DNA of 46,592 nucleotides from Hydrogenophaga sp. GTDB lineage: Bacteria > Pseudomonadota > Gammaproteobacteria > Burkholderiales > Burkholderiaceae_C. A program made the position numbers and the translations under genes. Positions 23,116-32,184 of the stretch are shown piece after piece. Location of the stretch: assembly GCF_030656115.1 (NCBI RefSeq), contig NZ_JAUSOO010000096.1:1-46592 (forward strand). Reading direction: 5' to 3'. Each line of letters opens with the position of its first letter. Position 1 is the first letter of the stretch. The notes under the pieces were generated by a model. The model did no database searches, was not told the origin of the DNA, and saw nothing but the letters and a program-made list of their open reading frames with translations.

Positions 23116-23973
23116 ATGACCGTGCCCAGCGCCGTGGCCCAGTCCGCCGAAGCGATCTGGGCTGCCCGCCAAGCCGGGCTCACCCTGGACGCCGAGGCCA
23201 CCATCGGCTCGCCCGAACTCGCCACCGCCTACGCCATCCAGCTCGCGCTGCTCGCGCTGCGCCTCGCCGCCGGCGAGCGCGTGGTCGGCTGGAAGCTGGG
23301 CTACACGGCCGAGGTGATGCGCCGCCAGATGGGCATCGACCGGCCCAACATCGGGCCGCTGACCGACTGGATGCTGCTCAAGTCAGAAGACCTGGTGTCG
23401 GATCGGTTCGTGCAGCCCCGGGTCGAACCCGAGATCGGGCTGCGCCTGCACACCGCCCTCGACGCGCGGCGCGCGCCCGTTGACCGCCACACCGTGGCCG
23501 CCGCCGTGGAAGGCGCGTACGCCTGCCTCGAAGTCGTGCACTCCACCTGGACCGGCTACCGCTTCAACCTCGCGCAGAACACCGCCGACAACGCCTCGGC
23601 CGGCCAGGTCGTTGTCGGGCCGCGCCTGCCCGTGACGGACCTGATGGCGCTCGACACCGTGAGCGTCCGGTTGTCCGACGGAGCGCAGACGCTGGACCAT
23701 GGCGTGGGCGCTGACGCGGATGGCCACCCACTGGACGCGCTCGTTCGCCTCGCCAGAGAACTGGCGCGCATCGACCGACGGCTTGAGCCCGGCGACCTGG
23801 TCATCACCGGTGGGCTCACAGCGGCTCACCCTCTGGCGCCTGGCGATCGTCTGTTGGCCCGGTTCTCGGCCGGCGACACCGGGTCGATCAACGTGTCTGT
23901 CCGCCGAAGGAGCGATGGCTCCTGGCAGTGGTTTCCTTGCTTCTACCCCTCACCCGATACAACCCGTCCATGA
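23116..23973 (+). CDS. 2-keto-4-pentenoate hydratase / oxalocrotonate decarboxylase family paralogue
   Basis: The 285-residue protein is a third intact member of the DmpE/DmpH fold. Metal-ligand glutamates are in RVEPEIGLRL and CLEVVHSTW; the conserved VGWKLGYTAEVMRRQMG and DLVITGGLTAA are present. VEPEI resembles the decarboxylase motif, but the overall sequence is divergent from both DmpE and DmpH, so hydratase or decarboxylase activity cannot be chosen. A C-terminal extension after VSVRRRSDGS looks unrelated to the fold. Its stop overlaps the todS ATG (ATGA). A broken, very similar copy lies at 32944. Confidence 0.82.
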   Translation: MTVPSAVAQSAEAIWAARQAGLTLDAEATIGSPELATAYAIQLALLALRLAAGERVVGWKLGYTAEVMRRQMGIDRPNIGPLTDWMLLKSEDLVSDRFVQPRVEPEIGLRLHTALDARRAPVDRHTVAAAVEGAYACLEVVHSTWTGYRFNLAQNTADNASAGQVVVGPRLPVTDLMALDTVSVRLSDGAQTLDHGVGADADGHPLDALVRLARELARIDRRLEPGDLVITGGLTAAHPLAPGDRLLARFSAGDTGSINVSVRRRSDGSWQWFPCFYPSPDTTRP

Positions 23974-26870
23974 CACCTCTGTTCGCGGAATCTGATCAAT
24001 ACCTGGTCGGCTCGGTCGCGCTCCACCAGACGGACACGCTTCAATCGCAGCGGGAGAAACTCGCCCGCATCGTCCTGGACTCGATGTACCAGTTCGTCGG
24101 TCTGCTCGATGCCAACGGGCGGACGCTGGAAATCAACCGGGCCGCGCTCGAAGGCGCCGGCGTGTCGCTCGCCGACATCCGTGGCAAACCTTTCTGGGAA
24201 GCGCGCTGGTTCCAGGTGTCGCGCGAGACGACCGAGTTGCAGCGCGACTTCATCCGCCGCGCCCGGGGCGGCGAGTTCATTCGCTGCGACCTTGAGGTCT
24301 ATGGCCAGGCGGCAGGCGACGAGACCATCGTGGTCGACTTTTCGCTGCTGCCCGTGAAGGACGAGCGGGGCGAGGTGGTCTTCCTGCTCGCCGAGGGTCG
24401 CAACATCACCGCAAAGAAACGCGCCGAGGACGAGATTGCGCGAAAGAACGCCGAACTCGAAAGCCTGCTCGAGCGCATCCGCCTGCTCGACCAGCAGAAG
24501 AACGACTTCTTCGCGAACGTCAGCCATGAACTGCGCACGCCGCTGGCCCTGATCCTCGGGCCCGCCGAAGAGCTGCTGGCCTCGGGCGCCAACCTGTCGG
24601 CGCAGCAGCGGCGCCAGCTTGGCGTGATCCAGCGCAACGCCACCGCGTTGCTCAAGCATGTGAACGATCTGCTGGATCTCGCCAGGCTCGACGCCCAGCG
24701 GATGGACCTGCACCACACCCGCATCGATCTGGCGGCGCTGGTGCGCGAACACGCCGAGCAGTTTCATGCGGTGGCGCCACAGCTGGACCTGAGCTATGTG
24801 ATCGCCACGCCCCCGTCGCTGCACGCCACCCTTGACCAGGACAAGACCGAGCGCATCCTGCAAAACCTGCTGTCCAACGCCTTCAAGTTCACGCCACCGG
24901 GTGGGCGGGTGCGCTGCGCGCTCGAGAGAACCGGCAACAACCGCTGCCTGATCACGGTGCAGGACTCCGGGCCGGGCGTGGCGCCTGAGATGCGACAGCT
25001 GATCTTCGAGCGCTTTCGCCAGGGACAGACCGGCACCACCCGCAACTTCGGCGGTACCGGCCTGGGGCTGGCGATTGCCAAGGAGTTCACCGAGCTGATG
25101 CACGGCTCCATCACGGTCACGGCCGCCGCCGGTGGCGGCTCGCTGTTCCAGGTCGAGCTGCCCCTGGAACCACCCGGCGAAGTCGCGCTGCACGCGGCGG
25201 TTTCACCGGCGCGCGCGCTCCCGAAGCCTGCCCTCAACACCGCGCTGGCCGAGCTCACCCCGCCCAACGAAGCAGGTCCGATGGACCGGGCACCCGCCGG
25301 CGCGCCGCGCATCCTGGTGGTGGAGGACAACCCCGAGATGCGGCGTTTCGTCTGCGATGCGCTGAGCACCGAATTCAACGTCGTCGCGGCGCCCGACGGC
25401 GAGGCCGCCCTCGAGATCGCGCTGGCCTGCCCTCCCGACCTGCTGGTGACCGACCTGATGATGCCGCGCCTGGGCGGCGACAGGCTGGTGGATGCCCTGC
25501 ATGCCACACCGGGGCTGAAAGACCTGCCCGTGCTGGTGCTGTCCGCCAAGGACGATGCGACCCTGCGGGCGCGCCTGCTCGCCAGCGCGGCGCAGGACTA
25601 CGTGACCAAACCGTTCTCGTCCCAGGAGCTGCGTGCGCGTGTGCGCAACCTGACCACCATGAAGCTGGCCCGCGACGGTCTGCAGCGCGAGTTGCTGTCT
25701 CAGAGCAGCGACCTGGCCGGACTGACCCGCAGCCTGATCGAGAACCGACGCGCCCTGCAGGCCTCCGAGCACCGCTGGTGGGCGATTTACGAGCATGCGC
25801 CGGTGGGCATCGCCCTGATCGATGCCGGTGGCGGCTTCCAGGCGGCCAACCCGGCGTTTCGCACGATGGTGGGCTACACCGGCGACGAGCTGATGGCGCT
25901 CCATCTGTCACGGGTCACGCCGGTGGAAGACCGCGCCGCCGCCCTGCGCCGTCTGGCGGGCCTGCTCAACGGCGAGGTCGACACCCACCACGTGCAGCGG
26001 CGGTTCCAGCGCAAGGACGGCGCCATGGTGTGGGCCGTCACCAGCGTGTCGCTGGTGCCGGGCGCCCCCGGTGATGAGCGCTTGCTGGTGCTGGTGGCCG
26101 CCGACATCACCGAGCAGCGGCACGCCGAACAGTCGCTGACCCGGGCGCGTGGTGAGCTGGCCCGGTTCGCTCGGGTGAGCACGCTGGGCGAGCTCACCGC
26201 TTCGATCGCGCACGAAGTCAATCAGCCCCTGGCCGCCATCGTGGCCAACGGCCATGCCAGCCTGCGCTGGCTCGAAGCGGCTCCGCCCAACGAGCCCGAA
26301 GCCAAGGCCGCTCTGGGCCGCATCGTCCGGGACGCCAACCGCGCGGGTGACGTGATCACCCGCATCCGGCGCTTCGTGCAACGCCACGAAACCCAGCACA
26401 CGGCGCTCGACATCAACGAAGCAATCCGTGACGTGCTGGAACTGGTGCGCAGCGAAGCGCAGGCGCGACACATCGACATCGTGCACTTGGACACGGCCCC
26501 GTTGCCCGAGGTGTTGGCCGACCGCATCCAGCTGCAGCAGGTGATCCTGAACCTGGTGATGAACGGCCTGGAGGCCATGGCCTGCGGTGGTGGCGGCCAC
26601 CAAGGCACACTTCAGATCGTGGCCCACCTGGAAGCCAACGGGGTGCAGGTGGACGTGATCGACAGCGGCAGCGGCATCGCCCCGGCCATCAAGGACAAGT
26701 TGCTCGACGCCTTCCAGACCACCAAGGCCGGCGGCATGGGCATGGGCTTGGCCATCAGCCGCTCGATCGTCGAATCGCACGGTGGCAGCCTCTGGTACAC
26801 GCCCAACCCCGGGCCGGGCGTGACCTTCAGTTTCAGTCTACCCGTGGCGTCGCAGGACAGCGCATGGTGA
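23970..26870 (+). CDS. todS: TodS/TmoS-like hybrid sensor histidine kinase
   Basis: The 966-residue protein has the rare order PAS (about 33-145), histidine kinase 1 (H186 in FFANVSHELRTPL, N-box LLSNAFKF, G-box GGTGLGLAIAKE), receiver (D495 in LLVTDLMMPR), PAS (about 600-715) and histidine kinase 2 (H748 in SIAHEVNQPLAA), as in TodS, TmoS and TutC. It lacks a transmembrane segment, so it senses aromatics in the cytoplasm. Pocket residues F42, I70 and F75 align with TodS F46, I74 and F79, given a four-residue offset. It overlaps the hydratase-like gene upstream and the response-regulator gene downstream, and lies directly before the toluene monooxygenase genes it should control. Confidence 0.93.
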   Translation: MTPLFAESDQYLVGSVALHQTDTLQSQREKLARIVLDSMYQFVGLLDANGRTLEINRAALEGAGVSLADIRGKPFWEARWFQVSRETTELQRDFIRRARGGEFIRCDLEVYGQAAGDETIVVDFSLLPVKDERGEVVFLLAEGRNITAKKRAEDEIARKNAELESLLERIRLLDQQKNDFFANVSHELRTPLALILGPAEELLASGANLSAQQRRQLGVIQRNATALLKHVNDLLDLARLDAQRMDLHHTRIDLAALVREHAEQFHAVAPQLDLSYVIATPPSLHATLDQDKTERILQNLLSNAFKFTPPGGRVRCALERTGNNRCLITVQDSGPGVAPEMRQLIFERFRQGQTGTTRNFGGTGLGLAIAKEFTELMHGSITVTAAAGGGSLFQVELPLEPPGEVALHAAVSPARALPKPALNTALAELTPPNEAGPMDRAPAGAPRILVVEDNPEMRRFVCDALSTEFNVVAAPDGEAALEIALACPPDLLVTDLMMPRLGGDRLVDALHATPGLKDLPVLVLSAKDDATLRARLLASAAQDYVTKPFSSQELRARVRNLTTMKLARDGLQRELLSQSSDLAGLTRSLIENRRALQASEHRWWAIYEHAPVGIALIDAGGGFQAANPAFRTMVGYTGDELMALHLSRVTPVEDRAAALRRLAGLLNGEVDTHHVQRRFQRKDGAMVWAVTSVSLVPGAPGDERLLVLVAADITEQRHAEQSLTRARGELARFARVSTLGELTASIAHEVNQPLAAIVANGHASLRWLEAAPPNEPEAKAALGRIVRDANRAGDVITRIRRFVQRHETQHTALDINEAIRDVLELVRSEAQARHIDIVHLDTAPLPEVLADRIQLQQVILNLVMNGLEAMACGGGGHQGTLQIVAHLEANGVQVDVIDSGSGIAPAIKDKLLDAFQTTKAGGMGMGLAISRSIVESHGGSLWYTPNPGPGVTFSFSLPVASQDSAW

Positions 26871-27538
26871 GTCCACGCAACGCCCTGGTGCACGTGGTCG
26901 ATGACGACCTGTCGATGCGCGAGGCGGTCAGCAGCCTGCTGCGCTCGTTCGGTCTGCGCGTGGAGACCTACGCCCTGGCCACCGACTTCCTGAACCACTA
27001 TGTGCGCTCGAAGCGCGAGCCCGAGTGCCTGGTGCTGGACGTGCGCATGCCGGGTCTGAGCGGGCTGGAGCTGCAGCGCCAGTTGCAGCCTCTGCATCAC
27101 CACCTGCCCATCGTCTTCATCACCGCTCACGGCGACATCCCCATGACCGTGCGCGCGATGAAGGCCGGTGCCATGGAGTTTCTGCCCAAGCCCTTTCGCG
27201 ACGAAGACCTGCTGAACGCCATCGAGGCCTCGCTGGAGCGCTCCCAAGCCGCGCTGCGCGAACATGATTCCATCCAGGTGCTCAAGGACCGGCATGCCTC
27301 CTTGACACCGCGCGAACACGAAGTGCTCACCCTGCTCGCGCAGGGCCTGCGCAACAAGCAGACCGCCGACCGCATGGGCATCAGCGAGGTTACGGTGAAG
27401 GTGCACCGCCACAACCTCATGGAGAAGATGCAGGCCACTTCGGTGCCCATGCTGATCGGCATGCTGGAGCGTCTGCGCAGCGCGGCTGGAGAGCTCCCGG
27501 AGACGGCGGTCCGAGGGAATTCCCTAGGCGCCAAATAA
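26864..27538 (+). CDS. todT: TodT/TmoT-like response regulator
   Basis: The 224-residue protein has an N-terminal receiver (acidic pocket VVDDD, phospho-acceptor D59 in LVLDVRMPG, conserved Lys in LPKPFRDEDL) and a C-terminal LuxR-type HTH (LTPREHEVLTLLAQGLRNKQ ... VKVHRHNLMEKM). The architecture and neighbour identify it as the TodT/FixJ-type partner of TodS. It overlaps todS by 7 nt. It should bind pseudo-palindromic boxes and activate the adjacent tmo operon. Confidence 0.93.
   Translation: MVSPRNALVHVVDDDLSMREAVSSLLRSFGLRVETYALATDFLNHYVRSKREPECLVLDVRMPGLSGLELQRQLQPLHHHLPIVFITAHGDIPMTVRAMKAGAMEFLPKPFRDEDLLNAIEASLERSQAALREHDSIQVLKDRHASLTPREHEVLTLLAQGLRNKQTADRMGISEVTVKVHRHNLMEKMQATSVPMLIGMLERLRSAAGELPETAVRGNSLGAK
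27514..27525. repeat. 12-bp perfect palindrome AGGGAATTCCCT at the end of todT
   Basis: AGGGAATTCCCT lies 14 bases before the todT stop codon and about 135 bases upstream of tmoA. It is within coding sequence, so symmetry could be coincidence, but its position would suit a regulatory site for the tmo promoter. Confidence 0.3.
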
Positions 27539-27579
27539 ACCAAAGTCCAATGGTGCAAGAGCGGTGTGCTCCCTACAGT
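27535..27579 (+). promoter_or_regulatory. Possible TodT half-site and promoter before tmoA
   Basis: ATAAACCA (27535-27542) equals the left half of the TodT/TmoT box as I recall it (ATAAACCA/TCGTTTAT); the right half is not conserved. It includes the todT stop codon. A TACAGT hexamer at 27574-27579 could be a -10 element, which would put the half-site near -45. The rest of the 122-nt gap holds GAGC-N5-GCTC symmetry at 27559-27571 and nothing else clear. Confidence 0.3.
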
Positions 27580-27660
27580 TGCTGATGTGACAGCGGCCTT
27601 CTGTCCCGCAAGCGGACCGGCCCTGAAAGCACCCACTTCAACAACGACTGGAGACAAACC

Positions 27661-29166
27661 ATGGCCTTGCTGGAACGCAGCGAGTGGTACGACATTGCGC
27701 GCACCACCAACTGGACGCCGACCTACGTCAGCGATTCCGAACTCTTCCCCGACCTCATGACCGGTGCGATGGGCGTACCGATGGAACAGTGGACGTCGTA
27801 CGACGAACCCTACAAGACGTCCTACCCCGAGTACGTCAAGATCCAGCGCGAGAAGGACGCGGGAGCCTACTCGGTCAAGGCAGCGCTGGAGCGCAGCCGG
27901 ATGTTCGAAGAGGCCGATCCGGGCTGGCTCTCGATCCTGAAATCGCACTACGGTGCGATCGCACTGGGCGAGTACGCTGCCATGAGCGCCGAGGCCCGCA
28001 TGTGCCGTTTCGGCCGTGCCCCGGGCATGCGCAACATGGCCACCTTCGGCATGATGGACGAGAACCGCCACGCGCAGATCCAGCTGTATTTCCCGCACAG
28101 CTATTGCGCCAAAGACCGGCAGTTCGACTGGGCCCACAAGGCGTACCACACCAACGAGTGGGGTGCCATCGCCGCCCGCCACGCCTTTGACGATCTTTTC
28201 CTCTCGCGCAGCGCCACCGACATCGCGGTGATGCTGACCTTCGCGTTCGAGACCGGCTTCACCAACATGCAGTTCCTGGGTCTGGCGGCCGACGCGGCCG
28301 AGGCCGGTGACTTCACCTTCTCCAGCCTGATCTCGAGCATCCAGACCGACGAGTCGCGCCACGCGCAGATCGGCGGGCCCGCGCTGCAGATCCTGATCGC
28401 CAACGGCCGCAAGGAAGAGGCGCAGAAACTGGTCGACATCGCGATAGCGCGCGCCTGGCGGCTGTTCAGCCTGCTGACCGGCACCGCCATGGACTACGCC
28501 ACGCCGCTGCACCACCGCAAGCAGTCGTTCAAGGAGTTCATGCGCGAGTGGATCGTGGGCCAGTTCGAACGCTCGCTGCTCGACATGGGCCTGGACCTGC
28601 CCTGGTACTGGGACCAGATGATCAACGAGTTCGACTACCAGCACCACGCCTACCAGATGGGCATCTGGTTCTGGCGCCCCACGCTGTGGTGGAACGTCGC
28701 CGCCGGCGTCACGCCCGACTGCCGCGACTGGCTCGAAGAAAAGTACCCCGGCTGGAACGACAGCTTCGGCCAGGCCTGGGACGTGATCATCGACAACCTG
28801 CTGGCCGGCCGCACCGAGCTGACCTACCCGGAGACGCTGCCCATCGTCTGCAACATGAGCCAGATCCCGATCTGCGCCATCCCCGGCAAGGGCTGGAACG
28901 TCAAGGACTACCCGCTGGACTACAAGGGCCGCACCTACCACTTCAACTCCGAGATCGACCGCTGGGTGTTCCAGCAGGACCCGGTGCGCTACCGCGACCA
29001 CCTCTCGCTGGTCGACCGCTTCCTGGCCGGCCACATCCAGCCGCCGAATCTGGGCGGGGCACTGCAGTACATGAGCCTCGCCCCCGGCGAGATCGGCGAC
29101 GACGCGCACCAGTACGCCTGGGTCGCGGCCTACCGCGACAAATGGGCCGAGAAAAAGGCCGCCTGA
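27661..29166 (+). CDS. tmoA: Toluene monooxygenase alpha (catalytic diiron) subunit
   Basis: This 501-residue protein hydroxylates toluene or benzene at a diiron centre. Ligands E104, E134, H137, E197, E231 and H234 fall at the same numbers as in TmoA of Pseudomonas mendocina KR1. Residues known to shape regiospecificity, I100, G103, A107, Q141, F176, F196, T201 and F205, are likewise in place. It lacks the zinc-finger CxxC pairs of DmpN. Whether attack is ortho, meta or para cannot be decided from sequence. GGAGACAAACC precedes the ATG. It heads a six-gene operon in the order A-B-C-D-E-F. Confidence 0.95.
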   Translation: MALLERSEWYDIARTTNWTPTYVSDSELFPDLMTGAMGVPMEQWTSYDEPYKTSYPEYVKIQREKDAGAYSVKAALERSRMFEEADPGWLSILKSHYGAIALGEYAAMSAEARMCRFGRAPGMRNMATFGMMDENRHAQIQLYFPHSYCAKDRQFDWAHKAYHTNEWGAIAARHAFDDLFLSRSATDIAVMLTFAFETGFTNMQFLGLAADAAEAGDFTFSSLISSIQTDESRHAQIGGPALQILIANGRKEEAQKLVDIAIARAWRLFSLLTGTAMDYATPLHHRKQSFKEFMREWIVGQFERSLLDMGLDLPWYWDQMINEFDYQHHAYQMGIWFWRPTLWWNVAAGVTPDCRDWLEEKYPGWNDSFGQAWDVIIDNLLAGRTELTYPETLPIVCNMSQIPICAIPGKGWNVKDYPLDYKGRTYHFNSEIDRWVFQQDPVRYRDHLSLVDRFLAGHIQPPNLGGALQYMSLAPGEIGDDAHQYAWVAAYRDKWAEKKAA

Positions 29167-29189
29167 ACCCACCGAACCCGGAGACACCC

Positions 29190-29450
29190 ATGGCCCTCTT
29201 TCCCGTGATTTCCAACTTCCAGTACGACTTCGTGCTGCAGCTCGTTCCGGTGGACACCGAGAACACCATGGACGAAGTGGCTGCTGCCGCCGCCCACCAC
29301 TCGGTGGGGCGGCGCGTGGCACCGCGGCCCGACAAGGTGGTGCGCGTGCGCCGCCAGGGCAGCGACAGTTTCTACCCGCGCCAGGCCAAGCTCAGCGAGA
29401 CCGACATCAAGCCGATGGAGGCCCTTGAGTTCATCTTCTGCGACAGCTGA
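29190..29450 (+). CDS. tmoB: Toluene monooxygenase gamma subunit
   Basis: The 86-residue protein matches TmoB, the ubiquitin-like gamma subunit of the hydroxylase (ALFPVISNFQYDFVLQLVPV, then TDIKPMEALEFIF near the C-terminus). It holds no cofactor and stabilises the alpha-beta dimer. It starts 23 nt after tmoA with GGAGACACCC as ribosome site. Confidence 0.92.
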   Translation: MALFPVISNFQYDFVLQLVPVDTENTMDEVAAAAAHHSVGRRVAPRPDKVVRVRRQGSDSFYPRQAKLSETDIKPMEALEFIFCDS

Positions 29451-29461
29451 AGGGACCACAC

Positions 29462-29797
29462 ATGACGTTCCACAAAGTCTGCACGCTCGACGACGTCTGG
29501 GAAGGCGAGATGACCGAGGTCGAGATCGGTGAACACGAGGTGCTGCTGGTCGGCGTGGAGGGCGGCGAGGTGCGCGCTTTCCAGTCCGTCTGCCCGCACC
29601 AGGACATTCCCCTGTGCGAAGGCAAGTTCGACGGCAAGGTGCTGACCTGCCGCGCGCACCAGTGGACCTTCGACGCCCGCACCGGCCAGGGCCTGAACCC
29701 CGGCGACTGCAAGCTGGCGACCTACCCGGTGCGCATCGAAGGCAACGACGTGCTGGTGCAGGTCGAGGGCATGACGCCGCTGTTCGCCCATTCCTGA
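29462..29797 (+). CDS. tmoC: Toluene monooxygenase Rieske-type ferredoxin
   Basis: The 111-residue protein carries one Rieske [2Fe-2S] cluster with ligands C44/H46 ([10 protein letters not shown]) and C63/H66 ([10 protein letters not shown]). It shuttles electrons from TmoF to the TmoA diiron centre. Phenol hydroxylases lack this component, so its presence confirms a TMO-type rather than a PH-type system. It lies 11 nt after tmoB. Confidence 0.95.
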   Translation: MTFHKVCTLDDVWEGEMTEVEIGEHEVLLVGVEGGEVRAFQSVCPHQDIPLCEGKFDGKVLTCRAHQWTFDARTGQGLNPGDCKLATYPVRIEGNDVLVQVEGMTPLFAHS

Positions 29798-29822
29798 AGC
29801 CCCCATTCCTGAAAGACACCCC

Positions 29823-30137
29823 ATGAGCGATACCACCACCGCCGAGGCCTACCGCAACAACCGCGTCGGCCCCGTGCTGCGCGCCAGCCCGCTGACCGCC
29901 GCCGTGATCGAGGCGGCCGAAGAAGACAACCCCGACAAGACCATCCGCGTCGACGACAAGGTCGCCTATGTGCGCATCGACTGCGAAGGCGAGCTGATCC
30001 TGCGCCGCGAGACGCTGGAGCGCGCGCTGGGTCGGCCCTTCCGCATGTCTGAGCTCGAGGTCGAACTCGGCTCGTTCGCCGGCCGCATCGAGACCACCGA
30101 AGAGCAGGTGCGCTTCTATTTCAACAAGACGTTCTGA
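29823..30137 (+). CDS. tmoD: Toluene monooxygenase effector protein
   Basis: The 104-residue protein is the cofactor-free effector that docks on the hydroxylase and improves coupling and regiospecificity. It contains [20 protein letters not shown] and the hydrophobic core [20 protein letters not shown], as in TmoD. It is encoded 25 nt after tmoC. Confidence 0.93.
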   Translation: MSDTTTAEAYRNNRVGPVLRASPLTAAVIEAAEEDNPDKTIRVDDKVAYVRIDCEGELILRRETLERALGRPFRMSELEVELGSFAGRIETTEEQVRFYFNKTF

Positions 30138-30150
30138 CCGGAGACACACC

Positions 30151-31137
30151 ATGTCGCAACCCGAAGTCCTCAAGCCGCTCAAGACCTGGAGCCACCTGGC
30201 CGGTCGCCGCCGCAAGCCCAGCGAATACGAGATCGTTTCCACCAACCTGCATTTCTCGACCGACAACCCCGACGCACCGTTCGAGCTCGACCCGAACTTT
30301 GCGATGGCGTTGTGGTTCAAGCAGCACCGCAACGCCTCGCCGCTGAAACACCCCGACTGGGACGCCTTCCGCGACCCGGACGAGATGGTCTACCGCACCT
30401 ACAACCTGCAGCAGGACGGGCAGGAGACCTATGTGCAGGGCCTGTTCGACCAGTTCTCCGCGCGTGGGCACGACGCCATGCTCGACAAGACCTGGGCCGG
30501 CAGCCTCGCCCGCCTCTACACCCCTGCGCGCTACCTGTTCCACACGCTGCAGATGGCCTCGGCCTACCTGACGCAGATGGCGCCGGCCTCGACGATCTCC
30601 AACTGCGCCACCTACCAGGCCGCCGACTCGCTGCGCTGGCTGACCCACACCGCCTACCGCACCGCCGAGCTGGCCAAGACCTTCCCCGGCATCGGCCTGG
30701 GCACGGGCGAACGCGCCTTCTGGGAAACCGACCCGGCCTGGCAGGGCTGGCGCAAGCTGGTCGAGACCGCCCTGGTGGCCTGGGACTGGGCCGAGAGCTT
30801 CACCGCCTTCAGCCTGGTGATCCGCCCGGCCGTCGAAGAAGGCCTGCTGCGCACCCTGGGCGACGCCGGCCGCCACAACGGCGACACCCTGCTCGGCCTG
30901 CTGGTCGACGCCCAGTTGCTGGACGCGCAGCGCCACCGTCGCTGGGCCTCAGCCCTGGTGCGCATGGCGCTGGAACAGCCGGAGAACCGCGCGGTGCTGC
31001 AGAGCTGGGTCGCCAAATGGGAGCCGCTGGCCGACGCCGCCATCGACACCTACTGCGCCGCCCTGCCCGACGCCGCCGGTGCGGCCGCCCGCGCCCGATC
31101 TGCCACCCGCGAGTTCCGTCGCGGGCTGGGCCTGTGA
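30151..31137 (+). CDS. tmoE: Toluene monooxygenase beta subunit
   Basis: The 328-residue protein is the beta subunit of the hydroxylase. Landmarks are LKTWSHLAGRRRKPSEYEIV at the N-terminus and the block TYVQGLFDQFSARGHDA. It has the ferritin-like helical fold without iron ligands. GGAGACACACC precedes the ATG. Its stop overlaps the GTG start of tmoF as GTGA. Confidence 0.94.
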   Translation: MSQPEVLKPLKTWSHLAGRRRKPSEYEIVSTNLHFSTDNPDAPFELDPNFAMALWFKQHRNASPLKHPDWDAFRDPDEMVYRTYNLQQDGQETYVQGLFDQFSARGHDAMLDKTWAGSLARLYTPARYLFHTLQMASAYLTQMAPASTISNCATYQAADSLRWLTHTAYRTAELAKTFPGIGLGTGERAFWETDPAWQGWRKLVETALVAWDWAESFTAFSLVIRPAVEEGLLRTLGDAGRHNGDTLLGLLVDAQLLDAQRHRRWASALVRMALEQPENRAVLQSWVAKWEPLADAAIDTYCAALPDAAGAAARARSATREFRRGLGL

Positions 31138-32162
31138 GCGGGCCGACCGCCGCACTGCTCCAGCCCACCCGCATCGAAATCGACAACGGCCCGAGCTTCC
31201 AGCCCGGGCCGCAAGAGGACACCCTGCTCCGGGCCGCGCTGCGCGCGGGCCTGGCCTTCCCCTACGAATGCAGCGTGGGCGGTTGCGGTGCCTGTCGTTT
31301 CGAGCTGCTGGAGGGCGTGGTGCAGACGCTGTGGGAAGGCGCACCCGGCCTGTCGGAACGCGACCGCAAGCGCGGCAAGCGCCTGGCCTGCCAGTCGCGC
31401 CCGCAGGGCGATGCGCGCATCCGGGTGCGGCTGGGCGGCGAGGCCGAACAGCCCGCCGTGCCGCCGCAACGCGTGACCGCCACGCTGACCGATCGCCGCA
31501 CGATAAGCGACGACATGGTCGAGCTGCGCCTGACGCTGCCGCGTTCACCGGGCTTCCTGGCGGGGCAGTACGCCCTGCTCTACCCGCCGGGCGCCGACGG
31601 CGCGCGCGCCTACTCCATGTCGAACCTGGACGACGGCAGCGGCGACTGGCGCTTCATCGTTCGCCGCACCCCCGGCGGGCGCGGCAGCGCCGTGATGTGC
31701 GCCGAGCTGCCGGTGGGCGCGACGGTGGACATCGACGGCCCCTATGGCCACGCCTGGCTGCGGCCTTCGCCGCGCGACGTGGTGTGCGTGGCCGGCGGCT
31801 CCGGCCTGGGGCCGATGCTGTCGATCGCGCGCGGCGTGCTGGCCGAGCAGAGCGCCCGGCGGGTGCACTTCTTCCTCGGGCTGCGCCACGAGGGCGACCT
31901 CGGCGCCGCCAACCAGCTGCTCGCGCTGGCCGGCGAACGGCTGTCGGCCACGGTGGTCCTGTCCAGCCCGACCAACCCATCGGCCTGGGCCGGCGCCACC
32001 GGCTTCGTGCACGCCGAGGTTCAGCGCCAGCTCGCGCCGCACCTCGGCGAATTCGACCACTACATGGCCGGTCCGCCGCCCATGATCGAAGCGATGCAAG
32101 ACCTGCTGATGGCGCGGCACCAGGTGCCCTTCGGGCAGATCCGCTTCGACCGTTTTGTCTGA
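31134..32162 (+). CDS. tmoF: Toluene monooxygenase NADH:ferredoxin reductase
   Basis: The 342-residue flavoprotein has an N-terminal plant-type [2Fe-2S] domain (CSVGGCGACRFEL, with LACQSR), an FAD domain (ARAYSMSNLD) and an NAD domain (CVAGGSGLGPMLSIAR, MAGPPPMIEAM). It reduces TmoC with electrons from NADH. The start is a GTG at 31134 overlapping the tmoE stop; no ATG fits better. It is a distant paralogue of DmpP. Confidence 0.93.
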   Translation: MSGPTAALLQPTRIEIDNGPSFQPGPQEDTLLRAALRAGLAFPYECSVGGCGACRFELLEGVVQTLWEGAPGLSERDRKRGKRLACQSRPQGDARIRVRLGGEAEQPAVPPQRVTATLTDRRTISDDMVELRLTLPRSPGFLAGQYALLYPPGADGARAYSMSNLDDGSGDWRFIVRRTPGGRGSAVMCAELPVGATVDIDGPYGHAWLRPSPRDVVCVAGGSGLGPMLSIARGVLAEQSARRVHFFLGLRHEGDLGAANQLLALAGERLSATVVLSSPTNPSAWAGATGFVHAEVQRQLAPHLGEFDHYMAGPPPMIEAMQDLLMARHQVPFGQIRFDRFV

Positions 32163-32184
32163 CATACAACGAGGAGACACCCCC

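Noticed and set aside
27516..27529. GG-N10-GC match before tmoA considered as a sigma-54 promoter
   Set aside because: Only the dinucleotides match, and a TodST-type system normally uses sigma-70-type promoters.
27127..29322. 731-codon minus-strand open frame opposite todT and tmoA
   Set aside because: It is a shadow of the well-conserved tmoA; the product has no domain and typical high-GC antisense composition.
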